From contig NZ_NIQU01000008.1 of NCBI RefSeq assembly GCF_002741105.1, forward strand, positions 124,001-188,000: a DNA stretch of 64,000 nt, read 5' to 3'. Positions 10,663 through 20,417 of the stretch are shown here, piece after piece (the first letter of the stretch is position 1; every line of letters begins with the position of its first letter). Source of the stretch: Pseudomonas sediminis. GTDB taxonomy: Bacteria > Pseudomonadota > Gammaproteobacteria > Pseudomonadales > Pseudomonadaceae. A model generated the notes under the pieces. It did not search any database and had not been told where the DNA came from. It worked only from the letters and a program-made list of their open reading frames with translations. The position numbers and the translations under genes were made by a program.

Positions 10663-11397
10663 GTGAGCGTGAAAGCCGGCAAGCATGCACGAGAATTGCT
10701 GCTCAAGGAATACCGTGGCGTGCTCAGCACCCACTCCAAGGCCATGCCGGGTTTCCCTTTTGGATCGGTGGTGCCCTACTGCCTGGACGCCGAGGGCCGG
10801 CCGCTGATCCTGATCAGCCGTATCGCCCAGCACACCCATAACCTCGGGCAGGACGCCAAATGTTCGCTATTGGTCGGCGAACGTGGCGCAGAGGATGTGC
10901 AGGCGGTCGGCCGCCTCACTTTGCTCGCCGAAGCACGACAGTTGCATGACGAGAGTGAAATCGAAGCGGCCGCACAGCGTTATTACCGCTTTTTCCCTCA
11001 GTCGCGCGACTACCACCGGGCGCATGATTTCGATTTCTGGCGGCTGGAGCCGGTGCGCTGGCGCTTCATCGGCGGCTTCGGGGCCATTCACTGGCTCGAC
11101 CAGGTAACCCTGGCCAACCCCTTTGCGACGGACGGCAGCGAAACGAGCATGGTCGAGCACATGAACGAAGACCATGCCAAGGCCATTGCACATTACGTCG
11201 AACTGGCCGGCCTGCCCCAGCACGAAGCCGCGCAGATGGTCGGTGTCGACCAGGAAGGCTTCCACCTGCGCATTGGCCAGAGCCTTTACTGGCTAGCCTT
11301 TCCAACATCCTGCAACAACCCGGGGCAGGTACGCGAAGCCCTGGTGATGCTGGCTCGCGCCGAGAGCTGGCCGACCAGTGGTGCGCCTTCAGCTTGA
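10663..11397 (+). CDS. HugZ-like heme/FMN-fold protein with DUF2470 domain
   Basis: 244 residues. The N-terminal split-barrel (about 5-150; GVLSTHSKAMPGFPFGSVVP) belongs to the pyridoxamine-phosphate-oxidase-like fold. The C-terminal domain (about 160-235; EHMNEDHAKAIAHYVEL) is DUF2470, as in HugZ-type heme oxygenases. Heme degradation is therefore possible, but the fold also binds flavins and no ligand residue can be proven here. I choose GTG at 10663 because GGAG lies eight bases upstream; a TTG at 10645 would place that site inside the gene. The gene order SDR-HugZ-like-fxsA-groESL matches P. aeruginosa from memory. Confidence 0.75.
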   Translation: MSVKAGKHARELLLKEYRGVLSTHSKAMPGFPFGSVVPYCLDAEGRPLILISRIAQHTHNLGQDAKCSLLVGERGAEDVQAVGRLTLLAEARQLHDESEIEAAAQRYYRFFPQSRDYHRAHDFDFWRLEPVRWRFIGGFGAIHWLDQVTLANPFATDGSETSMVEHMNEDHAKAIAHYVELAGLPQHEAAQMVGVDQEGFHLRIGQSLYWLAFPTSCNNPGQVREALVMLARAESWPTSGAPSA

Positions 11398-11461
11398 ATT
11401 CAGGCCATCACCCCATACTTAACTCCTACTGGAAGCCCACTTCCGCCAAGGACCCACTGAA

Positions 11462-11911
11462 ATGCGCGCCTTTTTGTTTCTCTTCCTGCTGTTCCCGATC
11501 ATCGAGCTGGCCCTGCTGATCAAGGTTGGCAGCGCCATTGGCGTGCTGCCCACCCTGCTGCTGATCATAGGCACCGCGATTCTCGGCAGCGTGCTGCTGC
11601 GCGTCGCCGGGGTGGCCACTGCCTGGCGCGCCCGTGAAAAACTCTCGCGTGGCGAGCTGCCCGAGCAGGAAATGCTCGAAGGCCTGTTGATCGCCGTCGG
11701 TGGTGGCCTGCTGCTGTTGCCGGGCTTCATCAGCGACATCTTCGGCGTGCTCTGCCTGATTCCGTTCACCCGTCGCCTTTTGGTTGGCAAGATTCGCCGC
11801 CGTGCCGAGGAGCAGGCCCTGCGTCAGCGCGCCTTCTTCGATGACCAGGCCGCCCGTTCCGGACAGACCCGCCCCAACGTGCTCGAAGGCGAGTACGAGC
11901 GCCGCGACTGA
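11462..11911 (+). CDS. fxsA: FxsA cytoplasmic-membrane protein
   Basis: 149 residues. Hydrophobic helices (about 4-25 LFLLFPIIELALLIKVGSAI, 27-48, 78-98) and the family motif GGGLLLLPGFISDIFG (about 80-95) identify FxsA. This is an inner-membrane protein named for suppressing F-plasmid exclusion of phage T7 in E. coli. Its normal role is unclear. The C-terminal 35 residues are charged and cytosolic. AAGGA precedes the ATG. It sits immediately upstream of groESL, as in many gammaproteobacteria, but a REP-like palindrome and the groES promoter lie between. Confidence 0.9.
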   Translation: MRAFLFLFLLFPIIELALLIKVGSAIGVLPTLLLIIGTAILGSVLLRVAGVATAWRAREKLSRGELPEQEMLEGLLIAVGGGLLLLPGFISDIFGVLCLIPFTRRLLVGKIRRRAEEQALRQRAFFDDQAARSGQTRPNVLEGEYERRD

Positions 11912-11924
11912 TCCCTACAGTTCT

Positions 11925-11983
11925 GTAGGAGCCGGCTTGCCGGCGATCCCTCTCTGGCTGATCGCCGGCAAGCCGGCTCCTAC
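11925..11983. repeat. REP-like inverted pair (GTAGGAGCCGGCTTGCCGGCGATC type)
   Basis: Two inverted copies of a 24-base palindromic unit facing each other across an 11-base spacer. This differs in sequence from the GTGGGAGGGGCTT-type REPs near the RAYT gene. It may fold in the fxsA 3' end and limit read-through or protect mRNA. Confidence 0.75.
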
Positions 11984-12028
11984 ACACGTTCGCCCCTCTC
12001 TGCAGCGCAAAAAATTTCACCCCCGCCC

Positions 12029-12054
12029 CTTGAAATGCCCTTGCCCGCCCACAT
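12029..12054 (+). promoter_or_regulatory. Sigma-32 heat-shock promoter of groESL
   Basis: CTTGAAA (-35) and CCCACAT (-10) are separated by 12 bases. This fits the RpoH consensus CTTGAAA-N11-16-CCCATnT. It lies about 150 bases upstream of groES. Confidence 0.8.
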
Positions 12055-12204
12055 GTAGCAGTCACCGCAAGGTGCCTGCCCCTGAGGCAGTCCAACTTTC
12101 GCGGTGCGCCCAGCGTGCCGCGCCCGGCCTCGCCGGATTTTACAAACCCGCCGACCAATCAAGAGTCGGCAAGTTGGCCATTCAATTGTTAGGAGAGATC
12201 GACA

Positions 12205-12498
12205 ATGAAGCTTCGTCCTCTGCATGACCGCGTCGTGATCCGTCGCAGCGAAGAAGAGACCAAAACCGCAGGCGGCATCGTGCTGCCGGGCTCGGCCGCC
12301 GAGAAGCCGAACCAGGGTGAAGTCGTTGCCGTCGGTACCGGTAAGGTTCTGGATAACGGCGAAGTCCGTCCGCTGGCCGTCAAGGTCGGTGACAAGGTGG
12401 TATTCGGCCCGTACTCCGGCAGCAACACCGTCAAAGTCGACGGCGAAGACCTGCTGGTAATGGGCGAGAACGAAATCCTCGCTGTCGTCGAAGCCTGA
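12205..12498 (+). CDS. groES: GroES co-chaperonin
   Basis: 97 residues starting [20 protein letters not shown]. The mobile loop [13 protein letters not shown] (about 20-32) docks on GroEL and caps the folding chamber. Length and sequence are fully typical. AGGAGA precedes the ATG. It is the first gene of the groES-groEL operon, with 48 bases to groEL, under a visible sigma-32 promoter. Confidence 0.99.
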   Translation: MKLRPLHDRVVIRRSEEETKTAGGIVLPGSAAEKPNQGEVVAVGTGKVLDNGEVRPLAVKVGDKVVFGPYSGSNTVKVDGEDLLVMGENEILAVVEA

Positions 12499-12534
12499 TT
12501 CCCACGAATCTCCGTTTAACCTTCAAGAATTTGA

Positions 12535-14193
<1,659 letters not shown>

Positions 14194-14220
14194 GCCGACC
14201 GGCTCCCACGCAGCACAAAG

Positions 14221-14250
14221 AACCCCGCGCCCGTCGCGGGGTTTTTTATT
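14221..14250 (+). terminator. Intrinsic terminator of groESL
   Basis: AACCCCGCG CCCGT CGCGGGGTTTTTTATT: a nine-base stem and T-tract 28 bases past groEL. Confidence 0.9.
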
Positions 14251-14401
14251 GCTCGCGAAGCAGTCAGACCGATCGGAAGTTTACGGACATTTCCTGTGGA
14301 CTCAGGAACGTTGTTTGCTTATGTTTTGTTACAAGCCTGAACAACGTAGTACGCGTTCACGAGACGAGCACTGCGCAAACCTCCAATAGAAGAAGAAAAA
14401 C

Positions 14402-15106
14402 ATGGCCCTTTGCAGTACGAGCGAAATTCCCCAGCAGGCATTCCAACACTGGTGGCAACAGCAAGGTGATTGGGTCGAAGAGCCCAACGTTCGTCGCGGC
14501 GGCGAAAGTGGTGTGCAGCGCCTGCTGGATGAGACCGGCGTGCTCTACGCCAAGAAACAGATCGGCCATATCTACCGCAGCCTGCTGCACCCGCAGGGGC
14601 GCCCCACCGTTCTGCGCGAACGCAAAGCCCTGCAGGCCCTGCCCTCTCTGGGCGTGATGGTGCCGCGGATGATCTATTGCGGTATCGATTATGACCAGCA
14701 GCAAGGCTGGCGCGGCCTGCTGGTAACCGAGGCATTGGAAGGCTTCGAGAACATCGAGCTCTGGTACGCCCAAGGGGGGCGTGAAGCGTGCGGTGAGGCA
14801 GTGCATGCCCAGTTGCTGCAACTGGTTGGTGCAACCCTGGCGCGCATGCACCTGGGACGCTGGCAGCACGGCTGCCTCTACGCCAAACACATCTTCGTGC
14901 GCATCGACGGCGAAACGCCGCAGGTGGCCCTGCTGGACCTGGAAAAAAGCCGTCGCCGCCTGACCCGCCTCCAGGCCGCTCAGCACGACCTGCCGCAACT
15001 ACGACGCCATAGCCCCTGGTCCGACGCCGACTGGCAACAACTGCTGCAGGGCTATCGCCAGATATTCGCCGATGGCGCCAAAGGTCTCGGCACAGCTATT
15101 GCCTGA
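14402..15106 (+). CDS. inaA: InaA-family lipopolysaccharide-kinase-like protein
   Basis: 234 residues of the Kdo/WaaP-like protein kinase fold. A lysine-bearing strand (GVLYAKKQIGHIYRS, about 47-61), ERKALQAL helix, HLGRWQHGCLYAKHIFV catalytic-loop-like segment (about 157-173) and LLDLEKSRRR as the metal-binding Asp segment (about 185-194) are visible. InaA proteins of Pseudomonas respond to weak acids; the substrate is not established. The gene starts 150 bases after the groESL terminator, so it has its own promoter. The SD AGAAGAA is weak. A terminator follows. Confidence 0.75.
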   Translation: MALCSTSEIPQQAFQHWWQQQGDWVEEPNVRRGGESGVQRLLDETGVLYAKKQIGHIYRSLLHPQGRPTVLRERKALQALPSLGVMVPRMIYCGIDYDQQQGWRGLLVTEALEGFENIELWYAQGGREACGEAVHAQLLQLVGATLARMHLGRWQHGCLYAKHIFVRIDGETPQVALLDLEKSRRRLTRLQAAQHDLPQLRRHSPWSDADWQQLLQGYRQIFADGAKGLGTAIA

Positions 15107-15113
15107 GTAAACG

Positions 15114-15142
15114 ACTGCCGGCCCAGTGCCGGCAGTGCTTTA
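15114..15142 (+). terminator. Probable intrinsic terminator after inaA
   Basis: ACTGCCGGC CCAGT GCCGGCAGT forms a nine-base stem followed by GCTTTAT, a weak T-run. Confidence 0.6.
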
Positions 15143-15283
15143 TCCGCAACACCTCGTTCCATCCGCATTACCCCCACCAGGAAGTGGCTCTACCTCGCAC
15201 CTTTTCGCCAGGTAACGAGAAAGTCTGCAGGCAACTGCAACTGCCAAGGCCGGCTGTTACACGGCGCCGTGACCGGCACCTAA

Positions 15284-15303
15284 GGTTACGTTAAGACGTT
15301 ACC
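15284..15303. promoter_or_regulatory. Possible operator: imperfect palindrome
   Basis: GGTTACGTTAAGACGTTACC has arms matching at 7 of 9 positions. It lies in the 358-base gap 15107-15464, about 160 bases upstream of the small secreted-protein gene. The gap otherwise shows only the inaA terminator. A binding protein cannot be named. Confidence 0.3.
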
Positions 15304-15464
15304 TGCACCATTGTTGAACCAACCGACCAGGCCCGAGTCCCAGCACAGCCCCGGCTGATGCCAGCTACACGCTAAGACCGTTCGTCGCATGAGACGACGA
15401 CAAGGCAATGGGTGATCTAGGTTTAGCGAACAGCGTTTGGCAGCGCTTTCAAGGGGTTAGCAAA

Positions 15465-15701
15465 ATGAAATTAGAAATAGCACGAGGTTTGTTCCTTGGC
15501 CTCGCACTCAGCGTAACGGCAATCGCCGCCGCAGCCTGGCAGGAGCCCGGCCCACGCGTACTGGAAGCGCAAGCCTGCACCGCTGTGGAACCCTGTCCAA
15601 CCGCGCCTTTGCGCAAGCAGGTACAGCCCGCAGCCAACCCGGACGCCAACCTGCTGGTGCTGATGTTCGGCCTCAGCGGCGCGATGAAGGGCGAGCACTG
15701 A
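15465..15701 (+). CDS. Small secreted protein of unknown function
   Basis: 78 residues. A signal peptide (LARGLFLGLALSVTAIAAAA-like, cut around residue 23) is followed by a short mature part with two cysteines (QACTAVEPC) that could form a disulfide. The C-terminal segment ANLLVLMFGLSG is hydrophobic. AAGGGG precedes the ATG. An upstream in-frame ATG at 15408 lacks a ribosome site. The stop directly abuts the stop of the convergent gene with no gap and no terminator. No family recognised. Confidence 0.55.
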   Translation: MKLEIARGLFLGLALSVTAIAAAAWQEPGPRVLEAQACTAVEPCPTAPLRKQVQPAANPDANLLVLMFGLSGAMKGEH

Positions 15702-16430
15702 TCAACTCTGATCACCACGCACCACGGCCAATTGGCGGGCGCGGTCGAGCGTCAGGCGCACCATGCAGTCGTAGCTGAATTCGCCGAACACCGAATAGGG
15801 CTGGTCCTCGCCATAGGGTTTGCATTCGGCATCACGCATCGCGATCCAGTTACGCTGCGCCTGACGCAGTGCCGTACCCGCCTCGTCCGATAGCTGCCTC
15901 TGGCGCTCGCGGTAAGCCGCATTGAGCAGCGCATCGGCATCGCCCAACACCAACGCACTGATCCCGCCCAGCGCCATCACGTTCTGCGGCAACGCCAGAG
16001 GCATCTCGGCGTTCCAGTTGTAGAAGCCATTGGTCTCGACCCGCAAACGTGCCGTGGGCCGGCTGTAAAAGTCGTCGTGATGCGGCTGCAGCTGGGTGCG
16101 ATAGACCAGCTCCAGATAGATCGGGTCACTGGCACGTTCCGGTTTGGCCAGCAACGTCTGGTAGATCGGCTGCTGAGGACCGCTGCCCTCGTCGATGCTC
16201 ACCTCCAAACAACTGTTCGGCGCCAGGCGTTCTCCCGGCTCTCTGGCCACCGGACATTTGCTGACGATGGACTCCTGATCGGTACCGAAAGCCTCGTCCA
16301 GCACGCGCACCAGCAGACGCACTTCCGGTGCCTGTGAGAAATCGGCGTGAACGACGGTGGCAGTGAGCGTACCTTCTGCGGCCGCAACCAGCGGCGACAG
16401 GCACAGAGCGAGCAACACGGGCATGCGCAT
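15702..16430 (-). CDS. Secreted protein with LprI-like (DUF1311) C-terminus
   Basis: 242 residues with a signal peptide (MPVLLALCLSPLVAAAEG). The C-terminal third, ALLNAAYRERQRQLSDEAG followed by LRQAQRNWIAMRDAEC, has the pattern of the LprI/DUF1311 domain, which includes lysozyme inhibitors. The N-terminal part (about 25-150) is not recognised. A periplasmic role in defence against lysozyme is possible but unproven. The start at 16430 has AAGG at six-base spacing. An alternative ATG is two codons later, and the open frame reaches 16505. Confidence 0.65.
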   Translation of the reverse strand: MRMPVLLALCLSPLVAAAEGTLTATVVHADFSQAPEVRLLVRVLDEAFGTDQESIVSKCPVAREPGERLAPNSCLEVSIDEGSGPQQPIYQTLLAKPERASDPIYLELVYRTQLQPHHDDFYSRPTARLRVETNGFYNWNAEMPLALPQNVMALGGISALVLGDADALLNAAYRERQRQLSDEAGTALRQAQRNWIAMRDAECKPYGEDQPYSVFGEFSYDCMVRLTLDRARQLAVVRGDQS

Positions 16431-16686
16431 GGATAACCTTCCCTGGCGATGAAAACCAGTCGGCATGATGCTTAGCACCGCGCTGCCTGACAAGCAGGTG
16501 GCCATGAAGGCGAGCAGTGGTTCTCGCAGCGCATCGGGCGACTGGCCAATAGTGGCGTTTTAGAGCCTCTCGTTCAGTTTTGATTAAGTAAGAATCTTTA
16601 TCGTTGCCCCGGAAGTGACCAACCGGTCACAGGCGTTTGGCTGGCAGTCGAGAACGTCACCGACGGACATCACAGGAGATGCAACG

Positions 16687-17418
16687 ATGAACTCAACCGC
16701 TTCCCGAACCGGCAAGACCCTGCACCCCGTTGCCAAGGACCAAGCCCAGGCCGCCCTGCACCAGCTGGTGCAGGGCTTTCGCCGTTTTCGCCAGGAGGTC
16801 TACCCGCAGCAGCAGGCGCTGTTCAAGCGTCTGGCCTCGGCGCAGTCACCCAGCGCGATGTTCATCACCTGCGCCGACTCGCGCATCGTGCCGGAGCTGA
16901 TCACCCAGAGCGACCCTGGCACCCTGTTCGTCACCCGCAACGTGGGTAACGTGGTGCCGCCCTACGGGCAGATGAACGGTGGCGTTTCCACCGCCATCGA
17001 ATACGCCGTGCTGGCGCTCGGCGTGCAGCACATCATCGTCTGCGGCCATTCCGACTGTGGTGCGATGAAGGCCGTGCTCAATCCGGCCAGCCTCGACAGC
17101 ATGCCCACGGTACGCGCCTGGCTGCGCCATGCCGAGGTGGCGCGCAGCGTGGTGGCGGACAACTGCAACTGCGGCAGCGCCCATGAAACCCTCGGCGTGC
17201 TGACCGAGGAGAACGTGGTAGCCCAGCTCGACCACCTGCGCACTCACCCCTCCGTCGCCGCCCGTCTGGCCAGCGGCCAACTGCACATCCATGGCTGGGT
17301 CTACGACATAGACAGTGGCGGCATTCGTGCCTACGACGCCGCTTCGGGCAACTTCCTTGCGCTCGATGGCGACGAGCAGCCCTGCGCCACCCCGCAACCG
17401 CGCTACGCCAGCGCCTGA
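16687..17418 (+). CDS. Beta-class carbonic anhydrase
   Basis: 243 residues; interconverts CO2 and bicarbonate in the cytosol. Zinc ligands are Cys62 (CADSR), His121 and Cys124 (CGHSDCG), with the Asp64-Arg66 dyad of the active site intact. NVGNVVPPYG and GHSDCGAMKAV are family signatures. GGAGAT precedes the ATG, and an upstream in-frame ATG at 16615 is not supported. The SulP transporter gene follows 84 bases downstream on the same strand, suggesting joint handling of bicarbonate. P. aeruginosa has several paralogues, so I leave the symbol blank. Confidence 0.92.
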   Translation: MNSTASRTGKTLHPVAKDQAQAALHQLVQGFRRFRQEVYPQQQALFKRLASAQSPSAMFITCADSRIVPELITQSDPGTLFVTRNVGNVVPPYGQMNGGVSTAIEYAVLALGVQHIIVCGHSDCGAMKAVLNPASLDSMPTVRAWLRHAEVARSVVADNCNCGSAHETLGVLTEENVVAQLDHLRTHPSVAARLASGQLHIHGWVYDIDSGGIRAYDAASGNFLALDGDEQPCATPQPRYASA

Positions 17419-17502
17419 TCCACCCATTTCCCTGAGCCTGCGCCGACTGATGGCGCGGGCACGGGCTGCTTTTGCCCGTAGATCGGGCCAGGAGAGATAT
17501 TC

Positions 17503-19014
17503 ATGACTGTATTTCGCACACTGCCACGGGACGCGCTGGCGTCCGTGGTGGTCTTTCTCGTCGCCCTGCCACTGTGCATGGGCATCGCCATCGCCTCCGG
17601 CATGCCGCCGGCCAAGGGACTGATCACCGGCATCATCGGCGGTCTGGTGGTCGGTTTCATCGCCGGCGCGCCACTACAGGTGAGCGGCCCGGCTGCCGGC
17701 CTCGCCGTGCTGGTGTTCGAGCTGGTGCGTACTCACGGCATGGCTGCGCTAGGCCCGGTGTTGCTGCTGGCCGGACTGATCCAGCTGGTCGCCGGCACCT
17801 TGCGCCTGGGCGGCTGGTTTCGCGTCACCGCGCCGGCGGTGGTCTACGGCATGCTCGCCGGCATCGGCATCCTCATCGTGTTGTCGCAGGTGCACGTGAT
17901 GATCGATGCCGCGCCCAAGGCCTCCGGCCTGGACAACCTGCTGGCCTTCCCCGGCGCCGTGGGTGATGCGCTGACCCTGCTCGGCAGCAACGCCATGATC
18001 GCCGGTGCAGTGGGCCTCGGCACCATCGCCAGCATCTGGCTGTGGGAGCGTTTTCGCCCAGCGCCACTGCGCTTTCTGCCCGGCGCACTGGTCGGCGTGA
18101 CGCTCGCCACTCTGGCCAGCCTGTGGCTGACACTGCCGGTCAAGCGCGTCGAACTGCCGGCCGATCTCGGCGATGCCATCGACTGGATCACCCCGCAGGG
18201 CTTGGCCAGCCTGGCCGATCCACAACTGCTGATCGCGGCGCTAGCCCTGGCCTTTATTGCCAGCGCCGAGACGCTGCTGTCTGCCGCCGCTGTCGACCGC
18301 ATGCACGATGGCCCGCGTGCGCGCTTCAACCGCGAACTGTCCGCCCAGGGCATCGGCAACATGCTTTGCGGTGCGGTCGGCGCCCTGCCGATGACCGGGG
18401 TGATCGTACGCAGCTCGGCCAACGTCCAGGCCGGTGCTCGCGGCCGCGCCTCGACCATCCTCCACGGTGCCTGGCTACTGGCCCTGGTCGCTCTGCTGCC
18501 GGTCGTACTGCAGAGCATCCCGGTGGCCAGCCTCGGCGCGGTGCTGGTGTACACCGGCTGCAAACTGGTCGACCCCAAGGCCATGCGCAACCTCGGCCAA
18601 TACGGCCGTGCCCCGGTGTTCATCTATATCGCCACCGCATTGTGCATCGTCTTCACCGACCTGCTGACCGGCGTGCTGGTGGGCTTTGGCCTGACGTTAC
18701 TGAAGCTGGTGTGGAGCGCCTCGCGCCTGCGCGCAAAACTGGTGCCCACCGGCCCGAACAGCGCCGAGTTGCGCATGAGCGGCGCCGCCACCTTCCTGCG
18801 CGTGCCACAACTGGCCAAGCTGCTGGCCAGCGTCGAGCCCGGCACACGCCTGCACCTGAGCCTGGCGCGGGTCAGCTATATCGACCATGCCTGCATGGAA
18901 CTGCTGGAAGACTGGGGCCGCTCCGCTCGCGCTCAGGGTGGCGGGCTGGAGATCGTCGAAGGGGCGGCTTTGAAACGCCGAGTAGAGGGCAGACAGCGCA
19001 CCGCGCTGGCCTGA
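17503..19014 (+). CDS. SulP-family anion (sulfate/bicarbonate) transporter
   Basis: 503 residues. About eleven hydrophobic helices fill residues 10-400; conserved early segments are PLCMGIAIASGMPPAKGLITG and SGPAAGLAVLVFEL. A C-terminal STAS domain (about 420-500; LHLSLARVSYIDHACMELLE) follows. SulP members carry sulfate, bicarbonate or other anions. Pairing with a carbonic anhydrase argues for bicarbonate (inference). CAGGAGAG precedes the ATG. It ends at a small hairpin, then the truncated NYN gene. Confidence 0.88.
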   Translation: MTVFRTLPRDALASVVVFLVALPLCMGIAIASGMPPAKGLITGIIGGLVVGFIAGAPLQVSGPAAGLAVLVFELVRTHGMAALGPVLLLAGLIQLVAGTLRLGGWFRVTAPAVVYGMLAGIGILIVLSQVHVMIDAAPKASGLDNLLAFPGAVGDALTLLGSNAMIAGAVGLGTIASIWLWERFRPAPLRFLPGALVGVTLATLASLWLTLPVKRVELPADLGDAIDWITPQGLASLADPQLLIAALALAFIASAETLLSAAAVDRMHDGPRARFNRELSAQGIGNMLCGAVGALPMTGVIVRSSANVQAGARGRASTILHGAWLLALVALLPVVLQSIPVASLGAVLVYTGCKLVDPKAMRNLGQYGRAPVFIYIATALCIVFTDLLTGVLVGFGLTLLKLVWSASRLRAKLVPTGPNSAELRMSGAATFLRVPQLAKLLASVEPGTRLHLSLARVSYIDHACMELLEDWGRSARAQGGGLEIVEGAALKRRVEGRQRTALA

Positions 19015-19023
19015 TTGCACCAC

Positions 19024-19053
19024 GGCTCACTCACCCAGGTCGGTGAATGAGCC
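19024..19053 (+). terminator. Hairpin after SulP gene
   Basis: GGCTCACTCACC and GGTGAATGAGCC pair (11 of 12) around a six-base loop, ten bases past the stop. There is no T-tract, so termination is uncertain. Confidence 0.45.
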
Positions 19054-19135
19054 AGGTCAATGGATCGACTGACGGACTATGGCGCAACGCCATTATTCGC
19101 AGTAATGTCGATCCATCGCCCAGCAAGGACGCACC

Positions 19136-19264
19136 ATGGCCAGCAAACCCAATACCGCCCGCCAGCATAAGCACTTCGCTGTTTTGATCGACGCGGACAA
19201 CGCCCCCGCCGCCATCGTCGAAGGTCTTTTCGAAGAAATTGCCAAGTACGGCGAGAAATCCTAA
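19136..19264 (+). pseudogene. NYN-domain (DUF88-like) ribonuclease, truncated after 42 codons
   Basis: Codes for MASKPNTARQHKHFAVLIDAD and onward to KYGEKS, then stops. The segment FAVLIDADNAPAAIVEGLFEEIAKYGE matches the start of NYN/DUF88 proteins, whose first conserved aspartate lies in LIDADN. Full proteins are over 200 residues (family knowledge). The match ends at KYGE, and the following DNA is abruptly A+T-rich. No C-terminal part was found downstream. This is therefore a remnant cut by insertion or deletion, and its junction marks the left edge of an acquired segment near 19258. Confidence 0.75.
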
Positions 19265-19331
19265 TGCTAATACCCCCCCGGCCACTTACTGTTCGAAGTA
19301 ATTAATTACTGACGTCATATATGGTATTCAC

Positions 19332-20390
19332 ATGCATACAAATCCAGATCAAGAACTGGAATTCCGCCTAGGAAAAAAGAAAATCCTCGTAAGAAAAAAA
19401 GAAACATCAGAGCACTATTTCAACTGCGAATACCTTTGCGAATCATCACTCGAACTCGACTTTGAAGATATTAAAACCCTAACACCCAAAGAACTCCACG
19501 AAAACCTTTACATATCCACATTTTTCTCCAACGACACATTTAAGCCAGCAAACTTTTTCGAAATAGGAAAAAAACACGAAAAAACCAACGCCAGAATAGG
19601 CCTAAGCTTCAACATATCAAACTGGGATTACGACATATCCCCACTAAAATTCATAAGAACTTACTCAGAAGAATTAGAGAAATCCCTAACCATCACAAAT
19701 AGCTCCGACAAAATTGATGACGGCTGGTTTTACATTGACATTCAAATTACACCCTCAATTCTCGAAAACTTAACAATATCAGAAAATATCTCCAATATAT
19801 CGAAAGTCCTCAAGAGCACACAAGAAAGAGTTTTACATAGCCTTGCACTAAACGGAATTTGCGCGCAATTCAATTTCCCAGCACCTTACAGGCATGCCTA
19901 CTCGCAGTATCTTATATATTTTGGACAGTTCCTTGAAGATTTAGGGATTGAGGCTGACGTGTCACTGAAATCTGAAGAGGGAACAACGACCTTACAGATA
20001 TCCCCTCACAGCAAAACCCAAGCAATACGCGAGATACATTTCGCCCTAACCGCTTTTTTGGATCTACCTGACAGCGCCTCGAGAGGCCTGATCACCCCCC
20101 GAGACGGATGGTTAGCAGAAGCAAAATTCCTGCAACTAAACGCAGCCATTGAACATCTCAACTCACAACTAAAGCTGCAACAAGCTATATCCAACGCTCA
20201 CGCAGCAAACATCCAGATGCTGAAACAATATATTGAAAAAGCAAAACACCCCATCGAAAGCAGCAACCATATCGAACCATTCGCAGGATTTAAAATAACC
20301 AAATACAAAGGCAGCTTTTTTGAAATAGACATTCCAAAACTTGCAAAGAGATTAAAATTCAACCTAACTAGAACCACCCCTAACGAATAA
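19332..20390 (+). CDS. A+T-rich orphan gene of unknown function
   Basis: 352 residues, rich in Lys, Asn, Ile and Ser, with many AAA, ATA and AGA codons. This is very unlike the GC-rich neighbours and signals horizontal origin. No signal peptide or membrane segment is seen. The N-terminal half looks like mixed alpha/beta. Residues about 265-300 (FLQLNAAIEHLNSQLKLQQA) look like a coiled-coil or long helix. The C-terminus is basic (KLAKRLKFNLTR). I recognise no family. The start ATG at 19332 has no clear SD. The location, right after a truncated NYN gene and before a long repeat, resembles cargo at a small insertion hotspot. Confidence 0.65.
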   Translation: MHTNPDQELEFRLGKKKILVRKKETSEHYFNCEYLCESSLELDFEDIKTLTPKELHENLYISTFFSNDTFKPANFFEIGKKHEKTNARIGLSFNISNWDYDISPLKFIRTYSEELEKSLTITNSSDKIDDGWFYIDIQITPSILENLTISENISNISKVLKSTQERVLHSLALNGICAQFNFPAPYRHAYSQYLIYFGQFLEDLGIEADVSLKSEEGTTTLQISPHSKTQAIREIHFALTAFLDLPDSASRGLITPRDGWLAEAKFLQLNAAIEHLNSQLKLQQAISNAHAANIQMLKQYIEKAKHPIESSNHIEPFAGFKITKYKGSFFEIDIPKLAKRLKFNLTRTTPNE

Positions 20391-20417
20391 ACTAAAAATA
20401 TAGGATGGACAGCGCGA

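Noticed and set aside
16570-16600. AT-rich GATAAAGATTCTTACTTAATC resembling a Fur box upstream of the carbonic anhydrase
   Set aside because: Only about 11 of 19 positions fit the consensus, too few for a call.
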